A stretch of 21,686 nt of DNA from a virus. This document shows positions 1-6,768 of this stretch, in pieces. The position numbers and the translations under genes were made by a program. The notes under the pieces were generated by a model. The model saw nothing but the letters and a program-made list of their open reading frames with translations, was not told the origin of the DNA and made no database searches. Numbering within the stretch: position 1 is the first letter of the stretch; every line of letters starts with the position of its first letter. The DNA lies in the IMG/VR virus record IMGVR_UViG_3300050120_000315, positions 1-21,686 of that record; one strand, 5' to 3'.

Positions 1-47
1 GCCAGCGCAAGCCGGCGGCCTTCTCTTTAGGTCAGGAATTTGGACAC

Positions 48-749
48 TTAGGCGATCGAGAGCGCCATATGGCCGACCATCCGGCCGAGGACCTTCACGT
101 TCCGCGCGTTCACGGTCTCGGAGGACTTTTCGATGAAGACCTCGATCCCCTCCTTCACCCGCTTCAGGTCGCCGACGAGGACGTCGGCGCCCATGACGTA
201 GAGGAACTCCTGGCGCTTGTCGGTGATCTTGACCTCGCGCTGGACGATCGCGATATCATCGGCGTCGAGCCCGCCGACGGAGTTTGGCAGGCGAACCGCG
301 CAGAGGGTCTTTTGGTCGATGTCCGGGAGGTGTTGCTTCACCCACTGCGGGTTCAGGGCGCAGACGTTGACCTGGACCCACCCCTTGCTCGGGATGTCAT
401 AGGCAAGTTCGGGCATCGAGACGCGCTCGCCCACGCCGAACGCGATCCATTCCGGCGTCGTTTCCAACGCCTCGGCAAGTTTGATGATCTTCGCGAGACT
501 CGGGACGACGATCCGCGTCTCATATTGCGAATAGGCCGTGCGGGCGACGCCGATGCGCGCCGCGACCTCTTCCTGCTTAAGTCCCAGGTGCTCGCGCTGG
601 ATCGTCAGGCGACCTCCAAGGGAGGTAGAATCCAGGTGGCGAGACCAGTAGGTAGAACTGATCGGGGGCGCAAACGCCTGCGAGGGCGTCTGTTGTTCTG
701 TGCGGCTCGGGGCTGGTTCAGCCCGAACCATCTGGGCGGTGCGTGCCAT
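48..749 (-). CDS. CI-like transcriptional repressor (XRE HTH plus possible S24 domain)
   Basis: This 233-residue protein carries an XRE-type helix-turn-helix at about residues 46-103, with core QEEVAARIGVARTAYSQYE, followed by a C-terminal half that resembles the S24/LexA-CI dimerisation domain. In that half PNSVGGLDADDIAIV (155-169) lines up with the Ser-Met catalytic region (Ser157), and GDLKRVKEG (193-201) with the lysine region (Lys196). Whether it self-cleaves is not certain because the Met after Ser is Val. The first 40 residues are Pro/Gln-rich and probably disordered. The start at 749 has a good ribosome site (AAGGAGAG); the frame stays open upstream to 902, but that stretch has no good site and contains the promoter region. 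It is a single-gene unit downstream of the glutaredoxin. A copy of the dispersed inverted repeat sits 75 bp upstream, suggesting autoregulation. The role as phage repressor is inferred from the family. Confidence 0.8.
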   Translation of the reverse strand: MARTAQMVRAEPAPSRTEQQTPSQAFAPPISSTYWSRHLDSTSLGGRLTIQREHLGLKQEEVAARIGVARTAYSQYETRIVVPSLAKIIKLAEALETTPEWIAFGVGERVSMPELAYDIPSKGWVQVNVCALNPQWVKQHLPDIDQKTLCAVRLPNSVGGLDADDIAIVQREVKITDKRQEFLYVMGADVLVGDLKRVKEGIEVFIEKSSETVNARNVKVLGRMVGHMALSIA

Positions 750-762
750 TGGTGCTCTCCTT

Positions 763-780
763 AGTTCGAAATCGTGAACT
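763..780. repeat. Short inverted repeat in the repressor leader
   Basis: AGTTC and GAACT are separated by 8 bp immediately upstream of the ribosome site of the repressor gene. It could form a small hairpin in the leader or be a protein site. It differs from the dispersed ATGTCA repeat, and a chance occurrence is possible. Confidence 0.3.
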
Positions 781-823
781 GCGGGGAGCATGTAACAAGG
801 CACAAATAAAAATGCAAGCACAA

Positions 824-842
824 ATGTCAGGGTACTTGACGT
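824..842 (-). promoter_or_regulatory. Dispersed operator copy, repressor gene
   Basis: ATGTCA-N7-TGACGT differs by one base from the perfect 19-bp inverted repeat found elsewhere in the window. It lies in the 293-bp gap (750-1042) between the repressor and glutaredoxin genes. On the minus strand the TGACAT arm reads CTGACA, a possible -35 box, followed by an AT-rich stretch (TTGCATTTTTATTTG), though I see no confident -10. Position and family membership suggest repressor autoregulation; this is inference. Confidence 0.6.
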
Positions 843-937
843 GAGCCACGAGGGCTGTCCCGGAACCAACCCCTTAGCAACAGATTTGTCCAAAAATGAC
901 ATTTCGACCCCGATACAATCGCATGGGGCAGTACAAA

Positions 938-967
938 GGGTTAAATAACGAGGTTATTAGTTTACCC
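938..967 (-). terminator. AT-rich hairpin downstream of glutaredoxin
   Basis: AATAAC (944-949) and GTTATT (953-958) form a perfect stem with a 3-base loop, and outer GGGT/ACCC arms extend it with a small bulge. On the minus strand it lies about 75 bases after the glutaredoxin stop and is followed by TTTG. A terminator for the nrdB-grx unit is plausible, although the T-tract is short. The rest of the 750-1042 gap holds no gene that I can support; half a repeat (ATGTCA on the minus strand) also occurs near 897-902. Confidence 0.45.
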
Positions 968-1042
968 GTTGGCCGAGCACCCGAGGGTTACCAAAGCCTG
1001 CGTCACCAATTTCAGGTGAATACACGAGAGGGCCCTAGATGG

Positions 1043-1294
1043 CTAAGGCGCGTTAACTGTGACAATAAGCTCACTTGCGCCGCCGATAAACGCACTCGGC
1101 TTGCCGTTACTCCCTAGAGCAAAGACAGCGGGCCACGTGTTCCAACCATTTAGCTTATTCAGAAAGTCACGTTGTTCGGGTTCCGTTTCAAACATCACCG
1201 TAGAAAACTCAATCCCCTTGGCGGTTAGGAAGGTCTTCGCTCGCAGGCAATGACCGCAATCCGGCTTGGAATAGATCAGGTATTGCGCGGCCAT
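1043..1294 (-). CDS. Glutaredoxin
   Basis: An 83-residue single-domain thioredoxin-fold protein. The dithiol active site CGHC is at residues 14-17 after a first beta strand (YLIYSKPD). TWPAVF supplies the cis-proline loop and GGASEL the GG motif that binds glutathione. It begins 3 bases after the stop of nrdB, so it is translated from the nrdB message. The likely job is to re-reduce the disulfide formed on NrdA at each turnover, giving the phage its own reductant. Its length is normal for phage and bacterial glutaredoxins. NrdH-type specificity (thioredoxin reductase rather than glutathione) cannot be excluded from sequence. Confidence 0.85.
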   Translation of the reverse strand: MAAQYLIYSKPDCGHCLRAKTFLTAKGIEFSTVMFETEPEQRDFLNKLNGWNTWPAVFALGSNGKPSAFIGGASELIVTVNAP

Positions 1295-1297
1295 ATT

Positions 1298-2281
1298 TTA
1301 TGCCTGTCCGAGGAAATCGAAAGCATGCTCCCAGCCGGGAACCTCGCCCTTGCTATATTCCGTCGAACGACCCTCGAAGAAGTTGGTGTGGGTGGGGATG
1401 TTCGTCAGTGTGTCGAGCCACTCGAAGGGGTTGTTCTTGACGTTGTAGTTCTTCTTCAGGCCCAACTGCATCAGGCGCCGGTCCGCGATATAGCGGATAT
1501 ACTGCTTCGCTTCTGGCGGCGTCACTCCCTCAATGTGACCGATCCCGAAGGCTTGATCGATGAAGGCGTCTTCGAGCTTCACCATCGCGCGGCACGTCTC
1601 GTAAACGCGCTTCTTCGTGTCATCGTTCCAGACGCGGGGATGTTCCGCGATCAGGGCGTGGAACAGCTTCAGCATCGATTCCACGTGGTGGGTTTCATCG
1701 CGGATGGAATATTCCACCACCGTCGACATGCCCTTCATCAGGTTGCGCCGCTGGAAATTCATCAGCAGGGCGAAGCTGGAGAAAAGCTGCATCCCTTCGC
1801 CGAAGGCGCTGAAGACCGCGAGGTCCACGACCAGATCGGTGATCGACTTCGATCCGGTGTCGCGAGCGAACATGTACTCGTGCTTCTCTCGCATGGCCTT
1901 GTAGTCGTGAAAGGCCTTGTACTCGCCCTCCGAGATGCCGAGCGTGTCCATCAGGAGGGAGTAGGCGTGGATGTGATTGGCCTCGGCCGCGCCGAAAGAG
2001 AGGAGCATCATCCGCACCTCGGGCGTCTTGAACCGGGGGATATAGCGTTCCGCATAGCCCTGGCTCACGTCCAAGTCGGCTTGAGTGAAGAATCTGAAAA
2101 GCTGGGTCAGGAATTCCCTCTCGTCGTCCGTGAGTTTGGATTCCCAGTCCCGGAGATCGTCGGCCATCGGGATGTCGTCGGCCGACCAGTGCAGGTCGTC
2201 GAACATCGTCTTGAAGGCGTCGAACGCCCAGGGATGGGAATGCGGACGATAATAGTCGCGGCCGGTCAGCAGGGATGACAT
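1298..2281 (-). CDS. nrdB: Ribonucleotide reductase small subunit (class I)
   Basis: This 327-residue R2 protein houses the di-iron/tyrosyl radical cofactor that starts ribonucleotide reduction in NrdA. By alignment with E. coli R2 the ligands are Asp71 (DLDVSQG), Glu100 and His103 (EANHIHAY), Glu162 (FGEGMQ), and Glu196 and His199 (RDETHH). The radical tyrosine is Tyr107, at the same spacing from Glu100 as in E. coli (E115/Y122). All key residues are present, so it should be active as a standard class Ia-type subunit. The start at 2281 follows a weak CGGAA ribosome site. It is separated from nrdA by 96 bp containing an operator copy and a hairpin, so it may be transcribed on its own with glutaredoxin, which follows after 3 bases. 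Confidence 0.95.
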   Translation of the reverse strand: MSSLLTGRDYYRPHSHPWAFDAFKTMFDDLHWSADDIPMADDLRDWESKLTDDEREFLTQLFRFFTQADLDVSQGYAERYIPRFKTPEVRMMLLSFGAAEANHIHAYSLLMDTLGISEGEYKAFHDYKAMREKHEYMFARDTGSKSITDLVVDLAVFSAFGEGMQLFSSFALLMNFQRRNLMKGMSTVVEYSIRDETHHVESMLKLFHALIAEHPRVWNDDTKKRVYETCRAMVKLEDAFIDQAFGIGHIEGVTPPEAKQYIRYIADRRLMQLGLKKNYNVKNNPFEWLDTLTNIPTHTNFFEGRSTEYSKGEVPGWEHAFDFLGQA

Positions 2282-2298
2282 GGAGGATTCCGGAGCAC

Positions 2299-2316
2299 GG
2301 TCGCATGGACGCGACC
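2299..2316 (-). other. Hairpin in nrdB leader
   Basis: GGTCGC and GCGACC form a perfect 6-bp stem with a 6-base loop, ending 17 bases before the nrdB start. It has no T-tract, so it is not a classical terminator. It could modulate access to the weak ribosome site or stabilise the message. Confidence 0.4.
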
Positions 2317-2354
2317 ATAAAGGGGATTGGGGCTAGATTAAGGAGGCGTGACGG

Positions 2355-2373
2355 ATGTCACGTGGCCTGACAG
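2355..2373. promoter_or_regulatory. Dispersed operator copy, between nrdA and nrdB
   Basis: ATGTCA-N7-TGACAG lies 4 bases beyond the nrdA stop and 73 bp upstream of nrdB. The flanking GTGACGG is on the plus-strand left side, whereas the other copies carry the equivalent flank on the opposite side, so this copy appears inverted relative to the rest. On the minus strand a GTGACA followed by TTAATCTAG could be a promoter, but the spacing is not ideal. It is the only copy between the two reductase genes. Confidence 0.6.
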
Positions 2374-2377
2374 GGAA

Positions 2378-5194
2378 TTATCCCTGGCAGGCGAAGCAGT
2401 CATCGTCGGCCGACGCTTCGATCTTCGCCAGGGTGTCACGGACGAGATTGCCGAGATCGAGATCGGATTGATCAACGATGTCGACGCGGCGCCCTTCTTC
2501 CAGCCCCTTCGAGGGGTCCGGGTAAAAGTGAGACGCATCGAACGACACCGTTTTCGTCCGTTCAATCTCCGTATTGACGTTCTCACCACGCTTGGGCGCC
2601 GTGGAGCGCAGGTAGTAGAGTGACTTCACTCCACCCTCCCAGGCCCGGTAGTGGACGCGGGTGAGCGTCTCCGCGTCGGTGCCGGCGGCCATGAAGATGT
2701 TGACTGACTGACCCTGGCAGATGTCCTGGGTGCGGTCGATCGCCATCTCGATGACCGGCATCATGTCCATCTCGAACGCGCAGAGGAAGACGCGCTTCTC
2801 GTACTCGTCGAGGCAGTCCAGGTGCTGGACCGAACCCTCGGCGGCGGTGATCGACTTCCACACCGCGTCGGTGTTTTGGCCCTTCGATTCCAGCAAACGC
2901 ACGAGGTGCTTGTTCTTCACCACGAAGGAACCCGAGAGGGTCTTGTGCAGGAAGATGTTGGCCGGGATCGGCTCGGTTGATGGCGATGTATAGAGGAGGA
3001 TGGACGACGACGCGTTCGGCGCCAGTGCGAGCTTGTGCGCGAACCGCTCGCCGGTTCCGGCCATGTCTGGAGCCTCACCGCGCTCTGCACCGAGCTTGAG
3101 CGACGCCGCATCCGCTTGGGATCGGAGGTGGCGGAAGAGCATCTTGTTGATGTCCCGCGCCTCCTCGGAATCAAAGGCAATGTTCTTGCTTTGAAGGAGG
3201 GAGTGGAAACCCAGCAGCCCGAGGCCGACGCTGCGTTCGCGCGAGGCGGAATAGATAGCGTTCTCCAGGACCGCCGGCGCCGTGGTGATGAACACCTCCA
3301 GCGCGTTGTCGAGCATCCGCATCAGGTCTTCGATGAAGTCCGGATGGTCGATCCATTCGTCCTTCTTCTCGGCGTTCACCGACGAGAGGCAGCAGACGGC
3401 CGTCCGCATCTTGTCCAGATGGTCACGCCCGGAGTGGAGCATGATCTCGGTGCATTGACCGGCCAGCACCCCATTGAAGATGGCCTTGTGGCGCTCGGCT
3501 TCCGTGAAGCAGTACGTCGCTGTCTTGTAGGGCAGCCGATGGACGTCGGCGACGATCTGGGCGCGGTCGGGATCGATCGAAATCAGGCGCGGCTCGTGGC
3601 CGACGCTGTACTGCCCCATGATCAACCCGTTGGCGTCCCATGCGCTCAAGAGGAAACAGTTGCCGGTGTCGCTGGTGCGGATCACGGGCTGCATGCCGAG
3701 TTCGAGCGCCATCAGACGCATCTCTCGGATCAGGTCGGCGTCGTCATGAGCGAAGCCCAGGTAGTCGATGCCATCGACGTTGACCCATTCGCCCACGGCA
3801 TCCACGAGGCCACCGAACCAAGAACGCCGGGCCTCAACGGTCCAACGCAGCGGGACGAAGCCGGTCTTGACCGAACCGTGCTCGAAACGGATCGCGAGCA
3901 CACCATCAGCTTTCTTCATGTCGACCGAGAGCGTGGTCAGCCGCATCTTGGTCAGATCAGCCGCGTCCTCGTCGACCAGCAGCGTCAGAGCGCCATCGTC
4001 TTCGATGCCGGCCAGGACCGCGTAGCCGGCCGTATAGGCGGCGGCCGGGCCCATGTCCGTGTCGCCAGCGTTTGAGATTATGGGATGACTGGAGGGTTCA
4101 AGCACCGTGCCGTCGCGAAGCTGCGCCGCCCTGATCTCGACGCCGGCCGCGTCGTAGAACTTGTGGTCCGGCGTGCAGTCGAGATACGAGCCGTCATTGA
4201 ACCAGACCCGAACGAGTTCGGACTGCTCCGAGGTCCGCATGATCGTGGTCTCGCTCCAGTCCTGGCCGTTCCAGACCTTGACCTTTTCGTTTTCGAGCGA
4301 GCCGATTGGCAGGTAGCCGCTGGACGTCAGGAGTTCGGTGTTCGGCGCGACGCAGAGGTTCGACTGGCTCACCCTGAGGCCGAGGGCGCGCTGCGCCGCC
4401 GGCATCGCGCGGTTCGAAGTGTCCGTGAAATGCATGTACGGCTCGCCGGTCTGCATGCGTGTCTCGATCAGGAGACGCCACACCGCGCGAGCGCTGAGGT
4501 ACTTCGTGATCTTCTTCGAATGGGGATCGACGAGGGGGTAGTCGGTGTCGTCGCGAACGGCGTACATGAACGCGTCGGTGATGTTGACCGCGTTGTGGAG
4601 GTTCAGGGCCTTGCGGTTGACGTCGCCGCCGGCCTTCCGGATCGTGATGAACTCCAGGATGTTCGGATGGTCGATGTCCATGTACGCGGCATAGGACCCG
4701 CGCCGTGTGCCGCCCTGGCTCACGCTGAGGATGATGCGGTCCATCGCCGCGACGAAGGGAATGGGACCGGTCGAGCTTGAGCCTTGCGACGTTTCTTCGC
4801 CGTTGGCCCGGAGCGGCCAGTAGCCACCGACGCCACCGCCGAAACTGGAGAGCCAGCCCACCTCGGCCCAATGGCTGAAGATGCCCTCGCGGCTATCCTC
4901 GGCCGCCGCGAGGAAGCACGAGATCGGCTGGCCCCGAGTGGTGCCGCCATTTGAGAGGAGTGGGGTGGCGAACATGAACCAGCCGCGCGAGACATAGTCG
5001 TAGAGGCGCTGGGCGTGGTCTTCATCGTCCGCGAATGCTGCGGCGGCTCGGGCGAAGCCTTGTTGAGGGCTCGTCTCACCCGGCATCAGGTAGCGATCTT
5101 TGAGCGTGGTCTTGGAAAAATCGTAGAGGTCTTGGTCCCGGCTGAGGTCGATATTGATCACAGACGGAACGACGGACATATTACGGGCATCCAT
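2378..5194 (-). CDS. nrdA: Ribonucleotide reductase large subunit, intein-containing
   Basis: The 938-residue precursor should splice to a 638-residue class I large subunit that reduces ribonucleotides with NrdB. Catalytic residues are all present: Cys93 (GQPISC), the thiyl-radical Cys581 with Glu583 (CTE), Cys601 (CCLSSVN), the radical-transfer pair Tyr860-Tyr861 (KSLYYLR) and a C-terminal CFAC pair (Cys933/Cys936) for re-reduction. There is no room for an N-terminal ATP-cone, so overall activity control by dATP is probably missing. I chose the ATG at 5194 because a GAGGG ribosome site lies 8 bases upstream. A TTG at 5215 and an ATG at 5179 are alternatives without comparable sites. The gene stands alone behind a strong promoter, an operator copy and an attenuator-like hairpin. 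An intein lies directly in front of the catalytic cysteine. Confidence 0.95.
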   Translation of the reverse strand: MDARNMSVVPSVINIDLSRDQDLYDFSKTTLKDRYLMPGETSPQQGFARAAAAFADDEDHAQRLYDYVSRGWFMFATPLLSNGGTTRGQPISCFLAAAEDSREGIFSHWAEVGWLSSFGGGVGGYWPLRANGEETSQGSSSTGPIPFVAAMDRIILSVSQGGTRRGSYAAYMDIDHPNILEFITIRKAGGDVNRKALNLHNAVNITDAFMYAVRDDTDYPLVDPHSKKITKYLSARAVWRLLIETRMQTGEPYMHFTDTSNRAMPAAQRALGLRVSQSNLCVAPNTELLTSSGYLPIGSLENEKVKVWNGQDWSETTIMRTSEQSELVRVWFNDGSYLDCTPDHKFYDAAGVEIRAAQLRDGTVLEPSSHPIISNAGDTDMGPAAAYTAGYAVLAGIEDDGALTLLVDEDAADLTKMRLTTLSVDMKKADGVLAIRFEHGSVKTGFVPLRWTVEARRSWFGGLVDAVGEWVNVDGIDYLGFAHDDADLIREMRLMALELGMQPVIRTSDTGNCFLLSAWDANGLIMGQYSVGHEPRLISIDPDRAQIVADVHRLPYKTATYCFTEAERHKAIFNGVLAGQCTEIMLHSGRDHLDKMRTAVCCLSSVNAEKKDEWIDHPDFIEDLMRMLDNALEVFITTAPAVLENAIYSASRERSVGLGLLGFHSLLQSKNIAFDSEEARDINKMLFRHLRSQADAASLKLGAERGEAPDMAGTGERFAHKLALAPNASSSILLYTSPSTEPIPANIFLHKTLSGSFVVKNKHLVRLLESKGQNTDAVWKSITAAEGSVQHLDCLDEYEKRVFLCAFEMDMMPVIEMAIDRTQDICQGQSVNIFMAAGTDAETLTRVHYRAWEGGVKSLYYLRSTAPKRGENVNTEIERTKTVSFDASHFYPDPSKGLEEGRRVDIVDQSDLDLGNLVRDTLAKIEASADDDCFACQG
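3455..4354 (-). mobile_element. NrdA intein with decayed LAGLIDADG-like region
   Basis: The 300-residue protein insertion (precursor residues 281-580) begins with Cys281 in CVAPNTELL (block A), has the TPDH block B motif at 341-344 and ends in AIFNGVLAGQ (block F), followed by the extein Cys. The C-terminal residue is therefore Gln rather than Asn and the penultimate residue is Gly rather than His. That variant is known in some ribonucleotide reductase inteins and still splices. Residues 384-403 (TAGYAVLAGIEDDG) and 459-470 (WFGGLVDAVGEW) look like the two LAGLIDADG helices, but in the second the catalytic acid position is Val, so the homing nuclease is probably inactive. The insertion site is SQSNL|CTE, immediately before the radical cysteine. 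Confidence 0.92.
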
Positions 5195-5221
5195 TAAAAA
5201 AGCCCTCGAAATCAAGGGCTT
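5195..5221 (-). terminator. Terminator-like hairpin covering nrdA ribosome site (attenuator candidate)
   Basis: On the minus strand AAGCCCT pairs with AGGGCTT around an 8-base loop and is followed by a run of T, the form of an intrinsic terminator. It ends directly against the nrdA ATG, and the GAGGG ribosome site lies in its right arm. It is downstream of the predicted nrdA promoter, so it can only act on the nrdA transcript itself or on read-through from unit D. Confidence 0.7.
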
Positions 5222-5242
5222 AGCAGAGTTACAGGATTACGA

Positions 5243-5271
5243 AGTCTAGGGGAAAAGGCCCCCGATGTCAA
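5243..5271 (-). promoter_or_regulatory. nrdA promoter
   Basis: TTGACA (5266-5271, minus) and TAGACT (5243-5248) are spaced by 17 bp. The -10 also matches the alphaproteobacterial form CTANAW. Predicted transcription starts near 5236, giving a leader of about 42 bases that contains the attenuator-like hairpin. The -35 box is the right arm of the operator copy, so a bound protein would block polymerase. Confidence 0.65.
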
Positions 5272-5283
5272 GTTTCATGACAT
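5265..5283 (-). promoter_or_regulatory. Dispersed operator copy, nrdA
   Basis: A perfect ATGTCA-N7-TGACAT inverted repeat overlapping the -35 box of the nrdA promoter. On the minus strand it is preceded by GTGACGG, the flank shared with most copies. Confidence 0.7.
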
Positions 5284-5328
5284 CCGTCACATGCTTGAAC
5301 ACCGGGGCCGTTTCAGATCAAGCGCTTA

Positions 5329-5345
5329 GCGGACTTAGCGTCCGC
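5329..5345 (-). terminator. Hairpin at the end of unit D
   Basis: GCGGAC and GTCCGC form a 6-bp stem with a 5-base loop that contains the TAA stop of the 64-residue gene. No T-tract follows, so it is a weak terminator candidate for unit D or a 3' stabilising structure. Confidence 0.35.
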
Positions 5346-5529
5346 CCCAGGCTCCGAACCAGTGGCCGATGCCATGGATCGTGCCGATCGGCGCCAGGAT
5401 TGCGCCGGCGATCAGCAACAGCCATTCTTGCTGTTGGATACAGACGATGATGTGGGTCAGCCATCCGGCAACCAGGGTCACGCAGAACGTGATCCAGGCC
5501 AAAACGGCTCCAACGCTCAAGGTTTTCAC
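5335..5529 (-). CDS. Small two-helix membrane protein
   Basis: A 64-residue protein, almost all hydrophobic, with predicted transmembrane segments at about residues 5-30 and 36-52 and a short Gly/Trp-rich C-terminus (GHWFGAWGGR). It starts with GTG overlapping the stop of the upstream gene by 4 bases (GTGA), so it is translationally coupled. It is the last gene of unit D. I do not recognise the family. Two-helix proteins of this size occur among phage holins, but no endolysin or spanin gene is beside it, so I do not call it a holin. Confidence 0.65.
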   Translation of the reverse strand: MKTLSVGAVLAWITFCVTLVAGWLTHIIVCIQQQEWLLLIAGAILAPIGTIHGIGHWFGAWGGR

Positions 5530-5807
5530 TCAATCTCCTCTTCGAGAACTACTGCACCGTGATGCGCGATGAGCACAAGTCTCGCACCACAGGCCACGAT
5601 CTTGTTGTGAGGGTCATATATAAACCGGGCGACCTCATTCCCGGCGGCGTCCAATACTGAGACGCCGTGCCCATACTTCGCCTTTCCCGACTTCCCCTTC
5701 TGGACCCGGATCACCGGCTCATTCGTTTTGAACCGCGTGTTCCGGTCGACCGCCTGTCGATTGACGTTGACGACGGTCGTCTTCCGGGTGATCGGGATTG
5801 GGTCCAC
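5526..5807 (-). CDS. Hypothetical protein, 93 aa
   Basis: Unrecognised. The N-terminal half is basic (TRKTTVVNVNRQ, then KGKSGKAKYGHG) and the second half is predicted beta-rich (VSVLDAAGNEVARFIY, KIVACGARLVLI), ending in an acidic EEEIE. No signal peptide or membrane segment is present. The start is GTG at 5807, 7 bases after the stop of the upstream gene, without a strong ribosome site. It overlaps the downstream membrane-protein gene by 4 bases. High GC at third codon positions and the tight packing support it as a real gene of unit D. Confidence 0.65.
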   Translation of the reverse strand: MDPIPITRKTTVVNVNRQAVDRNTRFKTNEPVIRVQKGKSGKAKYGHGVSVLDAAGNEVARFIYDPHNKIVACGARLVLIAHHGAVVLEEEIE

Positions 5808-5814
5808 GGTCGGC

Positions 5815-6222
5815 TTACTTGCCGGCCTTGGGAGCGAACGACACGAAGGCCGGGGTCGCGGCCTTGGCGGCGATCTCGGTGGCGGTGACGCCGGCCACGG
5901 TCGGATCGATCAGGTTGGCCGCGCCGTCCAGGCACTTGGCCAGGGTCTCGGCGACCTCGCCGTGCGCGCCCGTCAAGGCGCCGGTGCCGAGCAGCGCTTC
6001 GGTGCGGCGCAGGGCCGAGCCGGTGGCGTTGCGGATCGCCGCGAGTTCATCGTGGGCGATGGTCTCGATCTTCTGCGTGCCGGCCTTGAGGTCCGCCTCG
6101 GCCTTCGCCAGGACGACGTCGTAGTCGTGCTCGACCGCCGCCTTGAGTTGGGTCAGCTTGGCGGGGATCGCCGGGTTGGTGAAGAAGTGGATCACCGTGG
6201 TGATCAGAGTCTTGAAAGACAT
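5815..6222 (-). CDS. Hypothetical helical protein, 135 aa
   Basis: Unrecognised. The protein opens with a short hydrophobic, amphipathic stretch (FKTLITTVIHFFTN) and continues as a long predicted helix (about residues 20-75) rich in Ala, Glu and Lys, with coiled-coil character. The C-terminal third is Ala/Thr/Val-rich. The ATG at 6222 is 18 bases after the upstream stop, with only a weak ribosome site (GGCTCCC). The N-terminus could associate with a membrane surface, but no clear transmembrane segment is visible. It lies in the middle of unit D among other small unknown genes. Confidence 0.65.
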   Translation of the reverse strand: MSFKTLITTVIHFFTNPAIPAKLTQLKAAVEHDYDVVLAKAEADLKAGTQKIETIAHDELAAIRNATGSALRRTEALLGTGALTGAHGEVAETLAKCLDGAANLIDPTVAGVTATEIAAKAATPAFVSFAPKAGK

Positions 6223-6240
6223 GGTCGGGAGCCTTCGGGG

Positions 6241-6768
6241 TTACGTTTTCGGGAGGGGACGCCGACGCTTGCGCCGGCGCGTGGGTGGGGAACGCTGGAG
6301 AACTTCTTCGTCCGCGTACTGGAGACCGGCGGCGCGGACGACCTTGTCGGTGTTGGCCGGTTTTCCGTCGAGCAAGTAACCCTGACGGTTCTCGCCCATG
6401 CGATCCTTCAGGACATCTTTGCAGCGCTCCATCAGAGGCGCACGGTCATCGAAGGGGATCACGATGGCGAAGTCTTCGCGAGGGAGCCTGTTTGAGAGGT
6501 TGGCGTTCTTGGCCGGCTTCACCTTCTCCGATCCCTCGATCGTCTCGTCTTTTATTTCCATGCGTTGCTCGATCCTGTCGGAAAAGGCGTACTCGGCGGA
6601 CTCGTCGTCCTGGCAGTACGAGGCGAAGTTGGGGTCGGTCTCGGCGTAGGAGACCTCGATCGAGCCGTGGGCGCGGAACTGCCGGAGCAAGTCCCGCTCA
6701 TCCTCGATCAGAGGCAGCGTCCAAGAGAGGAACGCGAGCGCCGAACTCTCGTAGAAGTTACCCGACAC
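6241..6768 (-). CDS. Hypothetical protein with basic tail, 175 aa
   Basis: Unrecognised. The body contains an acidic middle (YCQDDESAEYAF, then alternating charged residues EQRMEIKDETIEGSEK) and a strand-helix stretch (DFAIVIPFDDRAPLMERCKDVL). It ends in a strongly basic tail, PPTRRRKRRRPLPKT, which could bind nucleic acid. The start is uncertain: the GTG at 6768 overlaps the upstream gene by 11 bases and is preferred. A GTG at 6825 would give 194 residues but would overlap by 68 bases and its N-terminus looks like an out-of-frame shadow of the neighbour. Confidence 0.6.
   Translation of the reverse strand: MSGNFYESSALAFLSWTLPLIEDERDLLRQFRAHGSIEVSYAETDPNFASYCQDDESAEYAFSDRIEQRMEIKDETIEGSEKVKPAKNANLSNRLPREDFAIVIPFDDRAPLMERCKDVLKDRMGENRQGYLLDGKPANTDKVVRAAGLQYADEEVLQRSPPTRRRKRRRPLPKT

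Noticed and set aside
750-902. N-terminal extension of the repressor gene to an ATG at 902, which would add a hydrophobic segment
   Set aside because: The region holds the operator copy and leader, has no good ribosome site for the upstream ATG, and the ATG at 749 has AAGGAGAG.
960-1042. Possible tRNA-like folding in the gap before the repressor
   Set aside because: No T-loop GGTTCRA consensus, no coherent acceptor stem and no anticodon arm on either strand.
896-1117. Plus-strand 73-codon ORF in the gap between repressor and glutaredoxin genes
   Set aside because: It overlaps the glutaredoxin end, lacks a ribosome site and motif support, and contains the AT-rich hairpin.
5335-5529. Holin call for the two-helix membrane protein
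   Set aside because: Size and helices fit, but there is no endolysin or spanin nearby and the gene sits in an unrelated operon, so the call is not supported.
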